Assembly (NCBI GenBank): GCA_000733355.1
Contig: JNVV01000001.1
Location: 1,626,240-1,690,239, forward strand
Source: Falciphora oryzae
Taxonomy: Eukaryota > Ascomycota > Sordariomycetes > Magnaporthales > Magnaporthaceae
Length of the DNA stretch: 64,000 bases
Reading direction: 5' to 3'
Position 1 is the stretch's first letter. Each line of letters opens with the position of its first letter. A model generated the notes under the pieces. That model ran no database searches and had not been told where the DNA came from. It was given only the letters and a program-made list of their open reading frames with translations. This document shows positions 11,833 to 24,568 of the stretch, in pieces. The position numbers and the translations under genes are program-made.

Positions 11833-12879
11833 TCAGGGCGGCATGGTGCTTCGACGTCTAGAGAAGGGGCTCGTGATGGTTTTCCATATGCCCCGCCTGC
11901 TTCTCATAGTTGTCCCCGTTTGCGCCTTCAGATTCAGCATCGCAGCCAGCTCCGCCTCTTCTCTCTGTTCCCTGCTCAGAAGCTTGAGTCTGAGTATTTC
12001 ATGGCCGATGGCCGGGAAAATGGCGGCAACACTTCCGGGAAGTCGAGTCAGCGGTCATACCAAGATCGAGATAAGTAGGCAAAGAAGTGTCCAAGACACA
12101 TGTAGCGGGACGAAGAAGAATGGCGTGGGATGGACCCAAAGACTCACTTCTCGCCGGTCCTGGCGCTGGCTTCCATGAACCCGCACTCCATGTCGAACGA
12201 AGCGGCGACCATTTTCCCATCGGTCGCGGGGACGACACGGCCCATTTCCTCGCTGACGTCGCTCTTGTTGCCCACGAGCAGCAGGCCGTACTCGCGGGGG
12301 CCGACCGCGTCCCTGACGAAGCGCTGGATGCGGGCGGCAAGGGCGAGCGAGGCGCGATCCGTCACGTCGTAGACCAGGACGGCGCCTTCGGTGATGTTGA
12401 GGGCATTCTGCAGCATCACGTCGGTCGCGAGGTGCTTGGCCGGCAGCTCGACCACGTCCGCCGTGTAGCTCTGGCCGTCGACCTCGACCAGGCGCCGGCA
12501 GCTGCCTTTGAAAGAGGGGTCGGCCGTCCCGGAGTCTCCGCGGAAGGCATCTACGCAGAACTATAGGCGGCGGCAGGAGATTGAAGTAGGGGCTGGGTTA
12601 GCAGTGAAACTGATTTGGGCGGCTCTGGTGGTGATGACATCTCAACTCGTTCGTTGCCACAAGCACACACATCCGGTTCCTGCTTCCACGGCCCGCTGCT
12701 CCCGGGATGGCCCCGGACTGTGGTATGTCAAGTCACAGAGAGTGGGAAGATGCCCAAGTGCAGGCAGGTAGACGGACCCTGGTCAAAATGCTTGTCTTGC
12801 CACAGCCCGCGGCTCCGGCGACGAGGATGCGCAGATCCCCGACAGGCTTCTCCGTCATCTCATCCTGCTTTTCAGCCAT
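11833..12879 (-). CDS. Atypical Ras-like small GTPase
   Basis: Exons are 12778-12879, 12148-12560 and 11833-12031, giving 237 residues. The P-loop GAAGCGKTS (about 22-30), the base-recognition motif GNKSD (131-135) and the G5 motif EASAR (164-168) are present, so the fold is Ras-like. The G3 motif that should read DTAGQ is ELPAK at 72-76, so the Mg-coordinating Asp, the switch-II Gly and the catalytic Gln are all lost. The C-terminus ends SRRRSTMPP without a CAAX box, so Ras-type prenylation is not expected. Intron 1 has an unusual GTCCGT donor; intron 2 is GTGAGT with a GCTGAC branch. The frame is open upstream to 13113, so the start could be earlier; MAEKQDEMTEK was chosen because it precedes the GTPase fold closely. 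Function unknown; it is probably a slow or non-hydrolysing nucleotide binder. Confidence 0.75.
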
Positions 12880-15800
12880 GGCAAGACTGCTAAGCCTCGA
12901 CGACGCTCTTTTGTTGTCGGGTTTGGCCTGCCATGTGAGTATGGCCCTCAGATACCTGGTCTCTTCTTCCGTCCATTGCATTGATCCCACCATAACGGGT
13001 AGTGTTCTGTCGAGATCGCAGGGCCGCTCAGCCGGTGCAAAGCAAAGGTGACCGGAGTCTTTGTGCCTCTGGGGTGATGCTTTTCGTCCCAGTTTCACAA
13101 ATAAAGGAAGCAAGGGAGGGGAACGGACAGTGGCAGAGACCCGAACGAAACAATAATCGAGAGTAATACTCTTTGCAAGAAATAGTGTCTTGTTCCAGGG
13201 GAGCGTACATCATATTATAATGACATGCTGTGCAAGTCAGGCGAAGAGAAGGAGTCTGATCTGTAGTGATCGGCCACCTCCTGCTTGTGGTATCTTCCCC
13301 CTCGTGTCCGTCTCTCCCGCCTGCTCGGCATTGAAGTTTAGTGGACTTTGGTATGACCGGGTGAAGGAAAGCGAAGGCCGACGCCAGCAAAAGGGGCCGT
13401 CAAGGTGAAACGTGCCTTGCTCAGGCAGATAATGAATTCTGCCGAACGGGGAACAAGTGTCACGAGCGGACGGGCGACGACTGGCTGGCAGTACGGGCTT
13501 GGCTCGCCCTCCACCGGTGAGCTCGCGGACTGGCGGGTTCTTTGGTGGTATTTTGGGAGCTCTCGGCGGGAGCACGACAATAATCACCACCCAGGGCCCC
13601 GGAGGACGTCATTTGTGCTGATGTCGTGCATGCTGCCTCTACCCGATAGGCCCTCTGCCGATATCACGGCCGGCCGCCAGACCGGTCTCATCATCAGCTG
13701 CCCCTTTTCTGGTGTTGCCGTTTCTGTCTGGGCACGAGGGGAGGCTTTGATATGGGCGGCCAGACCACTGGCCTGTTGAACGAGGTGAGATGGCGCGCCC
13801 TTCGCACACATTTCCGGATGGAGTGGCATCCTGCCGGTGCCGTGCGGCACTTGGAGGGGCTGGACGGGCAATGGCAGGTCGAGCAGTGGCCAGAGGGCCA
13901 GCAGCACTACGTGGAAGTTGTCACTTTCGGTCTGGCGGGAGCCTCCACCATCCTGCAACTGCAAACCTGCGGTGCAGGCACGGCTCCGTCCAATATCCGC
14001 GTGAAGGGACGGGAGCCGCAGCGAGGGGTAGACCCTGAACATTGGTCGTGGTGGTCGCATTGACGTGCATTAAATGGAAATTTGCGGATCCAAGACGAAG
14101 GCCACGACCACGTTGGTCACTTGTCAAGGTTGCTGGTCCCAATGACTCGGGCTCGGTTCTCTCCGTGAGTTTCTTCCCACTCCGCCCAATGTTCTTTCGC
14201 TTTCTGAGGCAGCCGGGCGGGCAGAAGTTACGACTCAATTCTGTGACCTCAATCTTTGCAACCGACGGCGGGGGCTATTTTGTAAGACGCCCGAGGCACA
14301 CAGGTCAACCCAGGGCAGCCCGGTGTTGGAATGATCAACACCCACCACGCCACTGGTGTCTTCATTTTTCGTCCATCGGTGCACCCATCTTATCTGGCGC
14401 AGGGTTGGGGGCGGGCAAAGGCTGCGATTCTCGGTGGATGGGAATTCAAGCCGGAGAAGCAAGGAACGGAGCAACTGGCAACCCCCATGATCACCTCCTC
14501 CAGACATGCTCTGCGCCTCGTCTCTCCACCGCTGCTACACGCTCACTACTCGTGTGCTCAGATTGTTTCCCCGTCGCCAGCAAATGCTTTCCTTGCCGGT
14601 GGATCGTCAAATCTCGTCCAGGTCGTCGGCAAAAGGAGCCCGGTAGCGAGGCGTGCAAAAGGACCAGAGATCCAGTTATCAAATCAACTAATCGCGTCTC
14701 CGCCCGCAAAAGCTTGGCCTCTGGCGGTCTCTTGGATGTTCTGCCCTGCGAGCGGATCCATCACCTCATCAGACGGCCCCAAAGCGACATCAACCCCTGG
14801 TGGCACCCTTCGACGCGAAGCGGCGGCCCCTGGTTATCAATAGCGGGCGCACTCGGGCTTGATTGGCTGCGCGACGCTGTTTGGCGGCGGATAATTGGGC
14901 CCGGGGCTGCGGGCAGGCGGCGGCAATCGATGCAGCATCTGCAGATGGAAGGCGGGCTCGTTGGCTGCTGGCTGCTGGCTGTGCTGCCCGCTTCCAGATT
15001 TGTGTCAGGCAGGAGGAGCTGGTGGCTGGAAAAGCAACCTCAAGTGTGGACGCGCCAAATCAAGATGGGCGTCTGGGCCTCAATAGTGGCAGCCAACACC
15101 ACCATGACCACCCACGAGACAACCGCGTCGCATGCATCCGTGCGTGAGCTCCCTCACGCTCCACCCAACGACTTGACGCCGTCCACCGTGAATGGATCCA
15201 TCGCATCCGAGACATGCCAGCCTGGCCGCTGGGCTGGTCCCCGCAGCCCATGGTCCCATGTGTCCAAGGCGCCTAATAAGCCCCACGCCGGCCTTGTTTG
15301 GCTGGTTTGTTGGTCGGGAGGCAGCTGGCCGGTAGGGCAGGCAGGGTTGCGGCAATGCGCTGACCAGGGCAGTATAGAACTCGGTTGAGCCTGCCCTTGG
15401 ATGGCAGATTGGATGCTGCCCGGCCCGCTCGCCTCTACACCGCACGTTCTATTGCGCCCGCCGGTCTTCGGCCTTCTAGTCTTCGTTGTGCCTTGTGCTC
15501 GCGCGTGCTTGTGCAGCTCGTGCAGCTCGTGAGCTCCCAGCAAAGCCACGGGCCAGAACCCTGACGCCATCTCGCCAGGCACAGCGCCGCACACGCTACC
15601 AAGTCCCGCGGGCTGGGCTGCCGCTTCAGCCGCACAGCGGCTCCGGCGCCATCGTGCTCTGGCCCTTCAGAGTCAGTCGTCGGCCTGGGGGCCCAAATCC
15701 ACCCAGGGGCACGCAGCAATATCAACTATATCCATATTTGATCCCCACCCGTTTCGCTGAGTTGCCGTCGCCTTACACGCACGCTCATCTGTGTCCCCGA

Positions 15801-16103
15801 TTCCCGTGTCGCGCTGTGCCCACATCACCCCCACCCCATTTCCTGTCTGCACGGTTTGATCGTTGTTTCGCTGGAGCCCGTCGCTTCGCCCTAGAAAAGT
15901 GGGCTCGATATACGGATAAGTAGTCTCGGCTGCCCGGCCGCGTCGTCTTCGCGACTGCTGCTGGCCCTTTGTCGCCGTCGTCGTCGGAAGAGGTTTCCGG
16001 AATTCCTCAAACCCCAACAAGCGCCTGGTAGCGCAAGGGCCCGACCGACCAACAACACCAACCAAGGGGGCGCTCGTTGCAAAGAACCAACCGCCCGCCC
16101 GCC
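12880..16103. other. 3.2-kb divergent intergenic region
   Basis: This lies between the divergent Ras-like and DUF3433 genes and carries both promoters. A 448-codon plus frame at 14042-15388 has no domain, no splice logic and erratic composition, so I do not call it. Nothing else supported. Confidence 0.5.
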
Positions 16104-18957
16104 ATGGCCTCCTACTACAACTACGGCCGCGACGACTCGCGCAGGCTGACCAACTCGGCCCAGCGCCCGCTGCACCACCAGGTCTCCAACATATCCGAAG
16201 TCAGCGACTTTGGCAGGGCCCAAGACGAGGCCGGCTCCGGTGCTGGTCCCATCAGGGGGCGACCTTCGCTGGTGTCTCTGCCATCCATGGCCTCCCTTCA
16301 GAATCCCAGCAGCCCCTCCAGCTACCAGCCCGGCCCGACAACACAACAGTACGCGGCTGCTGCCACGGCACAACCCCAGCAGCAGGCCTACGCGAGTCCC
16401 ACAACTCACTCGTATGCTGGATGGGCTGCGTCGTCGCCTTTCGGGGCAGCCGCCCCCGGCGGAGTGTACTCTCCCGTCGGCGAGACCCACCACCGCCATG
16501 CCTCGGCGGCAGATGAGCACCCTGGCAACCCCGCGAGGGATCGGCGCAAGTCGCGGAGGGCCCAGGACACTATCCCGGAGGAGGGAGAGGCCGGGGATAT
16601 GTCGACAATGAAGCCCCTCCCCCAATCGACGCGTGGCACCCCTTCCACGCCCTACTTCCCGGTCCCCAGCCACGAACCGGAGCCGGAGCCGGTGTACCAG
16701 GACCTGAGCACGGTCGGTGGTGATTTTTCGTGGGGCGGCACTATGGATGCCGACACGGCCGCTCTGTTCCAGAAGCAGGAAGCGAGCGGCCACCTAACCG
16801 GGGGGCTCGGCGAGGGCTTCCGGTCCAACGCGACCATCCACCAGGCGGAGCTGCTGGCGGCATCCCCTAAGTCGCCCTCGGCCACTCAGAATCAGGCAAA
16901 ACGCAAGTCAATGCTGGGCCGGAAAGCCACCATCAAGGCCATGCTCGGACGCAAAGCCACCGTCAAGGATCTCGGTCAGATCGAGGCCAACAGGCGGGGT
17001 GAGATTATCGAGGTCGTCATGGACTCGGAGTTACCCCCGCCGCAGCGCGTCACACCTGCCGACACGTTCGACCTGAGCGAGATGGGAGGGCCCCTGGGCG
17101 ACAAGGGCAATGACTTCAGCATGCGCACGTCCACGTTCCCAGTGCGCCAACAGACGACACAGGTCTTCTACCCGCAGCCAAACTGGAAGCCCTTTGTCAT
17201 GAGGCCGCTCTTCCTGGGCCTCCTGATCGCCATGTCGGTCGCGCTCGGCATCGGCCAGGAGGCTCTCTACCGCGCATCGGCCGATCAGCCGCTGCTCAAG
17301 TTCCGGACGCCCGAGGAGATTCCCCGTGGTCTCTACTTCGCTTTCAAGTTCCTGCCGACCATGATATCGGTCACATACGGCGTGCTGTGGTCCATGGCTG
17401 ACTTTGAGATCCGTCGTCTCGAGGCCTTCTACCAGCTATCCAAGGAGGACGGCGCTTCAGCTGGCCATTCCATCAACGTCGACTATATCACTTCCTTCAG
17501 CTTTATGAGGCCTGTGCGTGCCCTGCGCTGCGAACACTACGCCGTGTTCATCTCTTCTACCGCTTCGCTTCTGGCCATCTCGCTGGTTCCGACACTCGTG
17601 TCGGCCTCCATCATGCTGTCTCCCGATCGTCACACCAGGATGCTGGACCCTATGGGCGACAAGTTCATCTCCATCAACAGCGTCTGGTCGCGTATCTTGA
17701 CGACCATGCTCTTTGTCATCGCCGGCTTGGGTTGCGCGCTGCTCTATCAGCTACAAACGAGGAGGTCTGGTCTGCTCTCCGACGTCAAGGGGATTGCTGG
17801 CCTAGCGTCCATGGCCGTCGTCAGCCGTGAGTTACCTCGTTTATCCTTTGCTTTCTTTTGAGGGCGCTTGAAATAGGCTGTTAAGTGCTAACTGTCAGAT
17901 TTTACCCGTTACAGACATTCTGATGGACTTCAAGGACATGGATCTTGCTACGCACCATGACATTCACCAGAAACTCAAGAAGCGCCGCTACGTCCTTCGC
18001 AACTCGTCACTGGCGCCGGACGATAACAACAAGACAGCCAGCAGCAAGGAAAACAAGACCAAGACCGATGACCTGGACAAGGAAAACGATCTCCCGGAGA
18101 ACCCGCATCCGTTCATGCTTCGGGCGGTGGGCGTAGGGTCTCTGGTTGTTGGCATCGTCCTCTTCATCATCCTCATCCAGGTGGTCCTCTTCACCGAGGC
18201 GACGGTGCTGACTGATCAGGCACCCTGGGTTATCACGGCGCTCTCGGTTGCCATCAAGATGAGCTGGTCCGGACTGGACACGGATATGCGCATGATGGAG
18301 CCTTACTACATCCTCTATCGGCGGCATGCCGAGGCCAAGACGCTCACCCTTGACTACACGGCCATGCCCTTCGGCTGGGTCGCCATCCAGGGCGCGCTGA
18401 ACCGACACTTCCTCATCTTCTTCGTCGGCCTTGGAACCGTCATGTCCGAAGTCCTGACTGTCTTGGCGACCTCGCTCGCCACCGTGTCCGGGCGCGATTT
18501 CCTGGACCTAGTCAGCAAGGCCAAGTCTGGACAGGCGGATGGGAACTCGGACTGGGGCAGGATCAGCTCGGGACAGGAGACGGTGCTGTCATTCTGGGCC
18601 ACGCACAGCATCACGACCTTCATCCTGGTGTACATGGCGGCGGTGGCGACGGCGGTGCTGGTGCTGCGGCGCCGCCCGTTCCTGCCGCGGCAGCCCAACA
18701 CCATCGCGAGCGTCCTGGCCTTCATACACCAGAGCAAGATGATCTACGACTTTGTGGGCACGTCCAAGCTCAAGACGTCGGCCATGGCCAAGCGGCTGGA
18801 GCAGGGGGGCAAGACGTACGGCGTGGGCTGGTTCCAGGGTCGCGACGGGCTCACGCACTGCGGCGTGGACCAGGAGGAGCTCTCGAGCGACTACAAGTTC
18901 GGGTATGACTATTCCAAGGCCAAGGAGCCGTGGCTCGCGTCGCAGGAGTGGATGTAG
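16104..18957 (+). CDS. DUF3433 family multi-pass membrane protein
   Basis: Exons are 16104-17826 and 17915-18957 (GTGAGT...TTACAG, 88 bp), giving 921 residues. The first 350 residues are disordered, Gln/Pro/Ser-rich and presumably cytosolic. They contain a tandem MLGRKATIKA / MLGRKATVKD repeat near 271-292. About seven hydrophobic segments follow: near 365-390, 408-428, 479-502, 530-551, 643-668, 740-762 and 802-826. A charged loop between the fourth and fifth spans the splice site. The pattern and motifs such as NWKPFVMRPLFLGLL match the fungal DUF3433 family. Its biochemical role is not established, and I know no catalytic residues. Confidence 0.8.
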
Positions 18958-21900
18958 TGGATTGGATATTAATGACCACGTATCCGGCCGCTGGAGGGGC
19001 GGGGGAATGCGGACGGGCTCTGCTGAGGATGGGGGGCGCATGATTCCGTAATCGGTAATCACGATAATAGGTTCTGGCAATACATAAGACAATAATACTC
19101 TCTTGGTTAGGACTTGATTGGGCGGTTGGTCTATGAGCAGGCGTAATTAGTCGTTGGATTGCCATTCCGTTTATCTGGTAGTTTGCTTGTATAAAGCATA
19201 TACATGCTATGGAGGCTGAAGACATAGTTTTTGCATGAAATTAGGTAGTCGTCAAGTGTATTGGAAAGCGTAATTCACCTCAAGTCCAGCATTGATCTTT
19301 CAACATTCTGCGAAAGACCAAACAAACAGACACTCTTCCACGTGTTAGCAAGTCCCGGCGTGGCGGTGTGATGCAGATCGTGATCGATCAAAACTTTACG
19401 ATACCAACCAAGCGCACTCCGCACTGTAAAACCGAATGCTTTTCCCTTTCTCGATCTTCCCTTCGCCCTCCCGAGATTGCAAGGAAGCCCTGGTGGAGGC
19501 GTCCGCTGAGCGGGCGAGCCGGGGGTTGCGGGGCGGAAACCGGGTTGTTTCTGGAGAGTGCGCCTTTCGCTGCCAGTGTCGTGTTTGATCAGAGCGGCTC
19601 TGGTCTCTTGGTGGCCGTGGTGGAGCGGGAGATGCCAGGCGGGTTCCTACCGGCGATCTTCTCCTCCTTCTGCCCTCCTGCTCTGCGCGTCGCACTACCG
19701 ACGGCTTCGATCCGCCGGTGTGCGCTTTGGGTTCTGCTAGCTCAAAAACAGGGAGGAACAATCGGACGGTTGAGCGGCTGTGTGATGATGCAAGCCACGG
19801 AGTTCGTGGTGGTTGCTGGCTGTCGGGTCGCTGCAGTTGGTGGGATGGACGAATGGATGACGCAAAACGGCCTGGTCAACCGGGAAACCGGCCGTGAATG
19901 AATGCGTCCCGAATTCAATTCACTTCATCCGACCTTGCTGGCTGGCAGCAACTCGCGACTCTGGCGGAGAGAAAACCCGACTACGAAATGCAATGCAATG
20001 CAGCGCGCTGCAGCAGACGCTAGCTGAGCTGCGCTTGCAGGCAATCACCCGGGCACCCCACCCAACCAACCACCCATGATGGCCGCAGTCAAACGCCCTC
20101 ATGCGTCCCAAGGACGTCCAAGGACCGAGCCCAGCATGCCCAGCCGGTGCCATGAATGCTGGCTCATGTGCTGTTCCGTGTAGCGCGTCTTGGTGTTTTT
20201 GTTGCCTGGCTCGCTTCCAATGTTTTTTTTTTGCCCATCCACTCTCGCTCGCTGCGCCGCCGAAGAGGCACACTATCACTGCCCAATTGGTCGAGTCGTA
20301 ATCAAATATTGAACCGGCGGTACGTAAGAGGCTGGTGGCTGTGCAGCGCGCCATGGGGGCCCGAAGCGACGTTCATGACCCGCAAAGGGCTCTTGGCGAA
20401 TTCTCGACGCAAAGAGTGTTTTGAACTTTGGGCTCAGGCTTTTCTCGCCGTTCCTGTTTCCCCGGCCCACCTTGCCCACCTGCCAGAGCCCAGGCCTCTT
20501 GGCCGATCTGCTTTGCACAGGAGAATGAGCCCGCCCACGCACTCCGCACATGCAGGTTTGTGGACTTTTGTCACCTTTTTAGTGCCGCTGGGCATGGAGG
20601 TTGATGCGCAAGATGACGACCTTCAATGTTCAGGGCGCCATCAGTCAGCCCATCACGGCATTTGCAGGGAAATAGGGAAGCATGGGCCAAGCTGGGGAGA
20701 CACAGACAATGTCGCTATTCTCCCAAAGGTGCGACTGCGCCTCCATTGTACGTTATTTATTTCATCGCCGGGAATGCTGATTGCGCTTGTGTTCCGGGAG
20801 ATCCGGCAAGAGAGGCGACCTGAACACATGCGCTCTTCGCAAGTCATGCACTCATCGCGGGCTGGATTTATGTGCCTCGTAATTAATGCTACGTGAGATC
20901 CATTCACGCTCACTTCCCTATCGTATAGAGACGTCCCACGGGCAGCTACCAATCCACGAAAAAAAAAAAAACAAAAAAAAAAAAAAACGTTCGTGATGGC
21001 TGGGAACCGTAGGCTGACCCCCGCAGTGAGTGAGACTGGCCACCAGAGGACCAGGGGGATACGAGCCTAAGCGGGAAAGAAGAACACCATTCCTAGACGA
21101 TCAGGGCGCGGCGACGCTGACGAAGCGGCGAGCGGCGAGCGGCGAGCGGGCCAGCAAACACGAAACCACCACTTCCAGGTGCTGCCCTGAATCCGTACCT
21201 GCCGCGGACGAGGGAGGCATCAGGGGTGGCGCTGCTTCCATGCTGGGAACCTGGGCCACCCGTTTTTAGATTGTGCATGCTCATAATGCACACCCTCGCA
21301 GACGCACGCGGCCGCTACGGGCGCGTCCCCACCTGCACTAACAAAAGGGACAAGGCCGCCGGGCTGGCCTTTTGTAGCCGCCCAGCCCTCGGCCAATCAC
21401 GTCGCAGCCCGGTTTTTCCAGCCCCTATTGGATGTCGCCCGCCTTCCCCTTTCAAGTGACATGGCCCAAGAAGCCCAGCGACTCCTAGCGGGAGCAAGAC
21501 CCTGTTTTTCCCTCTTCATTCCCCGACTCCGTCACTTGGTTGTTCATTCTTCAATTCCCAACCCGAATCCTCCCTTTTTCCTCCTCCCTCTTTTCTTCTC
21601 CTGGCGGGACACCCACAACGCGACCATCCATTCCCCCCCTCCGATCGTTTTTTAAGAACAGGCTTCTGGGAAACGGGGAATCTCCCATCCGATCGACGAG
21701 CAGCAGACGTCCCTCGCTTGCATCTCCTGCCGACCGACACTTTTTCTTGGACGAACCGCCTTGGAGCACGCTCGGCCCGGCGACAACCACGCCGACCCTG
21801 CCATATAGACAAGTTTATCGATACAGGCGACAGGGTGATTTGGAGCGGCCAATCACTCCGACCGACGCGAGTTGATCGATTGTTACCGAATCACGGAATC

Positions 21901-22013
21901 CGACTGCAGTGACCGGGTACTTGCAACGACGCCGACTACCGTCGACTCGGTCGGGGTTGATACGATACGCGAGTGGGAATAACTGAAGATCGGAGACCGG
22001 GCGACTGACCACC
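18958..22013. other. 3.1-kb intergenic region upstream of the Flc gene
   Basis: Contains the 3' flank of the DUF3433 gene and the Flc promoter and leader. An interrupted poly(A) tract is at 20959-20987, a GGCGAGC direct repeat near 21127-21150, and CT-rich leader-like sequence at 21530-21640. Frames here lack recognisable domains. Confidence 0.5.
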
Positions 22014-24568
22014 ATGTTCTTCTCTTCCTTACCAAAGGCTTTGTGCCTCCTGCCGGCCCTGGCCTCGCTCGTGGCGCCGGTAGCCGCCGAGCGAGTGCTA
22101 AAGTCGACATCTCTGAGCACATGCCAGGATAACTCGGCCTTCAGTGCTAGTCTCTTCGACGTTGCCTACTACCCCGACAACTCGACGGCCATATTGAAGG
22201 TCGCAGCCAGGTCCTCGGTAGAGGGCAAGGTCATTTTCGACGCGTCCGTTCGCGTCTACGGCTACGAGGCCATCACTATCAAGGGCGACCCGTGCACGCA
22301 GGGCCTCAGGGGTCTCTGCCCCATGGTGGCCGGCAACATCCCGCTCAACTTCCCCGTCAACAACATCTCCCTCCCCCAGATTCCCAACATCGCCTACACG
22401 TTGCCCGACCTCGACGCCAAGGTCCGCGTGTACATCAACCTGACCGAGGGACCCAACGCCGGCAAGGCCATTGCCTGCGTTGAGGCCTACATCGTCAACG
22501 GCAAGACGGTCGACCTGCTCGGTGTCAAGTGGGCTACTGCTATCATCTCTGGCCTGGCCCTTGCTTCGTCGGCCGTCGTCAACGGGCTCGGCCACTCCAA
22601 TGCCGCCTCGCACGTTGCCGCCAACGCCCTGTCTCTGTTCGGCTACTTCCAGGCCCAGGCTATGCTCGGTCTGACCGCCGTCCCCATGCCTCCCGTCGTG
22701 CGCGCCTGGACTCAGAACTTCCAGTGGAGTATGGGCATCATCCGCGTCCAGTTCATGCAGGACATGTGCACTTGGTACCAACGCGCCACCGGTGGTACCC
22801 CGGCCACCTTGTTCGACGCCCTCTCAACTGTCTCGGTCGAGGTTCAGAAGCGCTCGCTTGATGCCGTCCCGGTCGTTCACGATCTCTTCCGCCGTTCCGC
22901 GGCCATGCTTCCCCGCGCCATGACCGCCACCGCTGGGAACCTGTTCAAGCGTGCCAACATCGTCACCCCGACTGGTAGCTTCATCGTCTTTGGTATCCAG
23001 CGTGTCGCCTTCAAGGCGGGCATCGAGACCACCAACCTCTTCCTGACGGGTCTCAGCTTCTTCGTCATCTTTGTCATCCTCGTCACTCTTAGCGTGGCCG
23101 CTTTCAAGGGCTTCTGCGAGGTTGCAGCCAAGAAGAGCTGGATGAAGCACGACACCTTCCTCGACTTCCGCAACGGCTGGCTCACCGTGCTCAAGGGCAT
23201 TCTCTTCCGCGTTACCCTCATCGGTTTCCCCCAGATGTCCATCCTCTGCCTTTGGGAGTTTACGCAGGTTGACTCGCCCGCCATTGTCGTCCTCGCCGTC
23301 TTCTTCCTGCTGTCCATGATCTTTACGCTCGGCTGGGCTGCCTCCAAGGTCATCCGGATCGCCCGCCGCTCCGTCGCGATGCACCGCAACCCTGCCTACA
23401 TCCTCTTCTCGGACCCGCAGGCCCTCAACAAGTGGGGTTTCCTCTACGTGCAGTTCCGCGCCTCGGCCTACTACTTCATCGTTCCGTTCCTGCTCTACAT
23501 CTTGCTCAAGGCCATGTTTGTTGCCTTTGCTCAGAAGAACGGCACGGTCCAGGCTGTCGCGTTCGTGCTCATCGAGGCCGGCGCCCTTATCGCGGCTAGT
23601 GTGCTGCGCCCGTGGATGGACAAGAGCACCAACTCGTTCAACATTGCCATCTGCGTCATCAACTTCCTGAACGCCATCTTCCTGCTCATCTTCACCAACG
23701 TCTTTGGCCAGCCGCCTCTGGCTACCGGTGTTGTGGGTGTGTTCCTCTGGATCTCCAACGCTGCGTTCGCGCTGGTCCTCCTGATCATGCTCATCGTCAC
23801 CACGGCCGTGGTTCTCTTCCGCAAGAACCCCGACACCCGTTACCAGGCCATGGCCGACGACCGTACTTCGTTCATGAAGTCGCAGACCCAGCTGACGGCC
23901 ACGACTGAGCTTGATGCGCTCGCTGCGACGGCTCGTGGCGACANNNNNNNNNNNNNNNNNNNNNNNNNNNNNNNNNNNNNNNNNNNNNNNNNNNNNNNNN
24001 NNNNNNNNNNNNNNNNNNNNNNNNNNTCCGCAAGAACCCCGACACCCGTTACCAGGCCATGGCCGACGACCGTACTTCGTTCATGAAGTCGCAGACCCAG
24101 CTGACGGCCACGACTGAGCTTGATGCGCTCGCTGCGACGGCTCGTGGCGACAAGGCCGGCTACAACAAGAACGGTGTCGACCTGGATGATAACGACTCTC
24201 TCTCGTCTGGTTCTATGCGCCGGAGGCAGGATGGTGCGAACCAGCCCATGCAGCAACCGCCGAGGTCTCCCGTCGACCCGTCGGTGCCGCTCTTCCCTGC
24301 CGATGGCCGCCGTGGGCCACCGCAGGGCTACGCCGGTTCGATGAACCGCTCCCCCAGCCCGTACCAAAACAACGGGTCAACATCGAACCTGTCGGCATCC
24401 GCAGCATTCCGGGCGCAGAACAACGCCAGCCCAGCTGGACCCCGGTCAAATGCCGCTCCAAGGTAAGCTTCGCTGTCTCATCGAAAGCTCTATGAATTTC
24501 GCGTACAGTATTTGCTAACAGGTTTCCAATCTCACAGCCCTTGGCAACGCGGTGCTGGTTACGATTAA
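22014..24568 (+). CDS. Flc/TRP-like ion channel family protein, broken by an assembly gap
   Basis: Flc (flavin carrier) proteins are fungal TRP-like channels of ER, Golgi or plasma membrane, tied to FAD transport, calcium and wall integrity. A signal peptide (about 1-25, cleavage near VAAERV) precedes a Cys-containing ML-like luminal domain (about 26-170), then about nine membrane segments to residue 620 and a disordered cytosolic tail. Exon 1 ends at 24462; the last intron is GTAAGC...CTCACAG, and exon 24538-24568 encodes SPWQRGAGYD, the family's usual end. The frame breaks at an N run (23944-24026) flanked by two identical 126-bp copies. Treating these as one unmerged contig end restores one frame of about 756 residues, so the break is almost certainly an assembly artefact. 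Confidence 0.85.
23818..23943. repeat. First copy of 126-bp duplication flanking the gap
   Basis: Identical by eye to 24027-24152. Both start TCCGCAAGAACCCC and end GGCTCGTGGCGACA. Perfect identity ending exactly at the N run fits an unmerged contig overlap and not a biological repeat. Confidence 0.9.
23944..24026. other. Assembly gap (83 N)
   Basis: Run of 83 undetermined bases inside the Flc-like coding region. The flanks are duplicates, so the true gap is probably negative and no sequence is missing. Confidence 0.95.
24027..24152. repeat. Second copy of 126-bp duplication flanking the gap
   Basis: Exact second copy of 23818-23943. The reading frame continues correctly from this copy into the C-terminal tail at 24153. 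Confidence 0.9.

Noticed and set aside
14042..15388. 448-codon plus-strand frame
   Set aside because: No recognisable domain, irregular composition with scattered Trp, Cys and His, and no homologue recalled. It lies in a divergent promoter region and looks like a chance frame in GC-rich DNA.
22098..23389. Antisense frames over the Flc-like gene
   Set aside because: Reverse complement of a well-supported coding sequence; Asp/Glu/Gly-rich antisense pattern.
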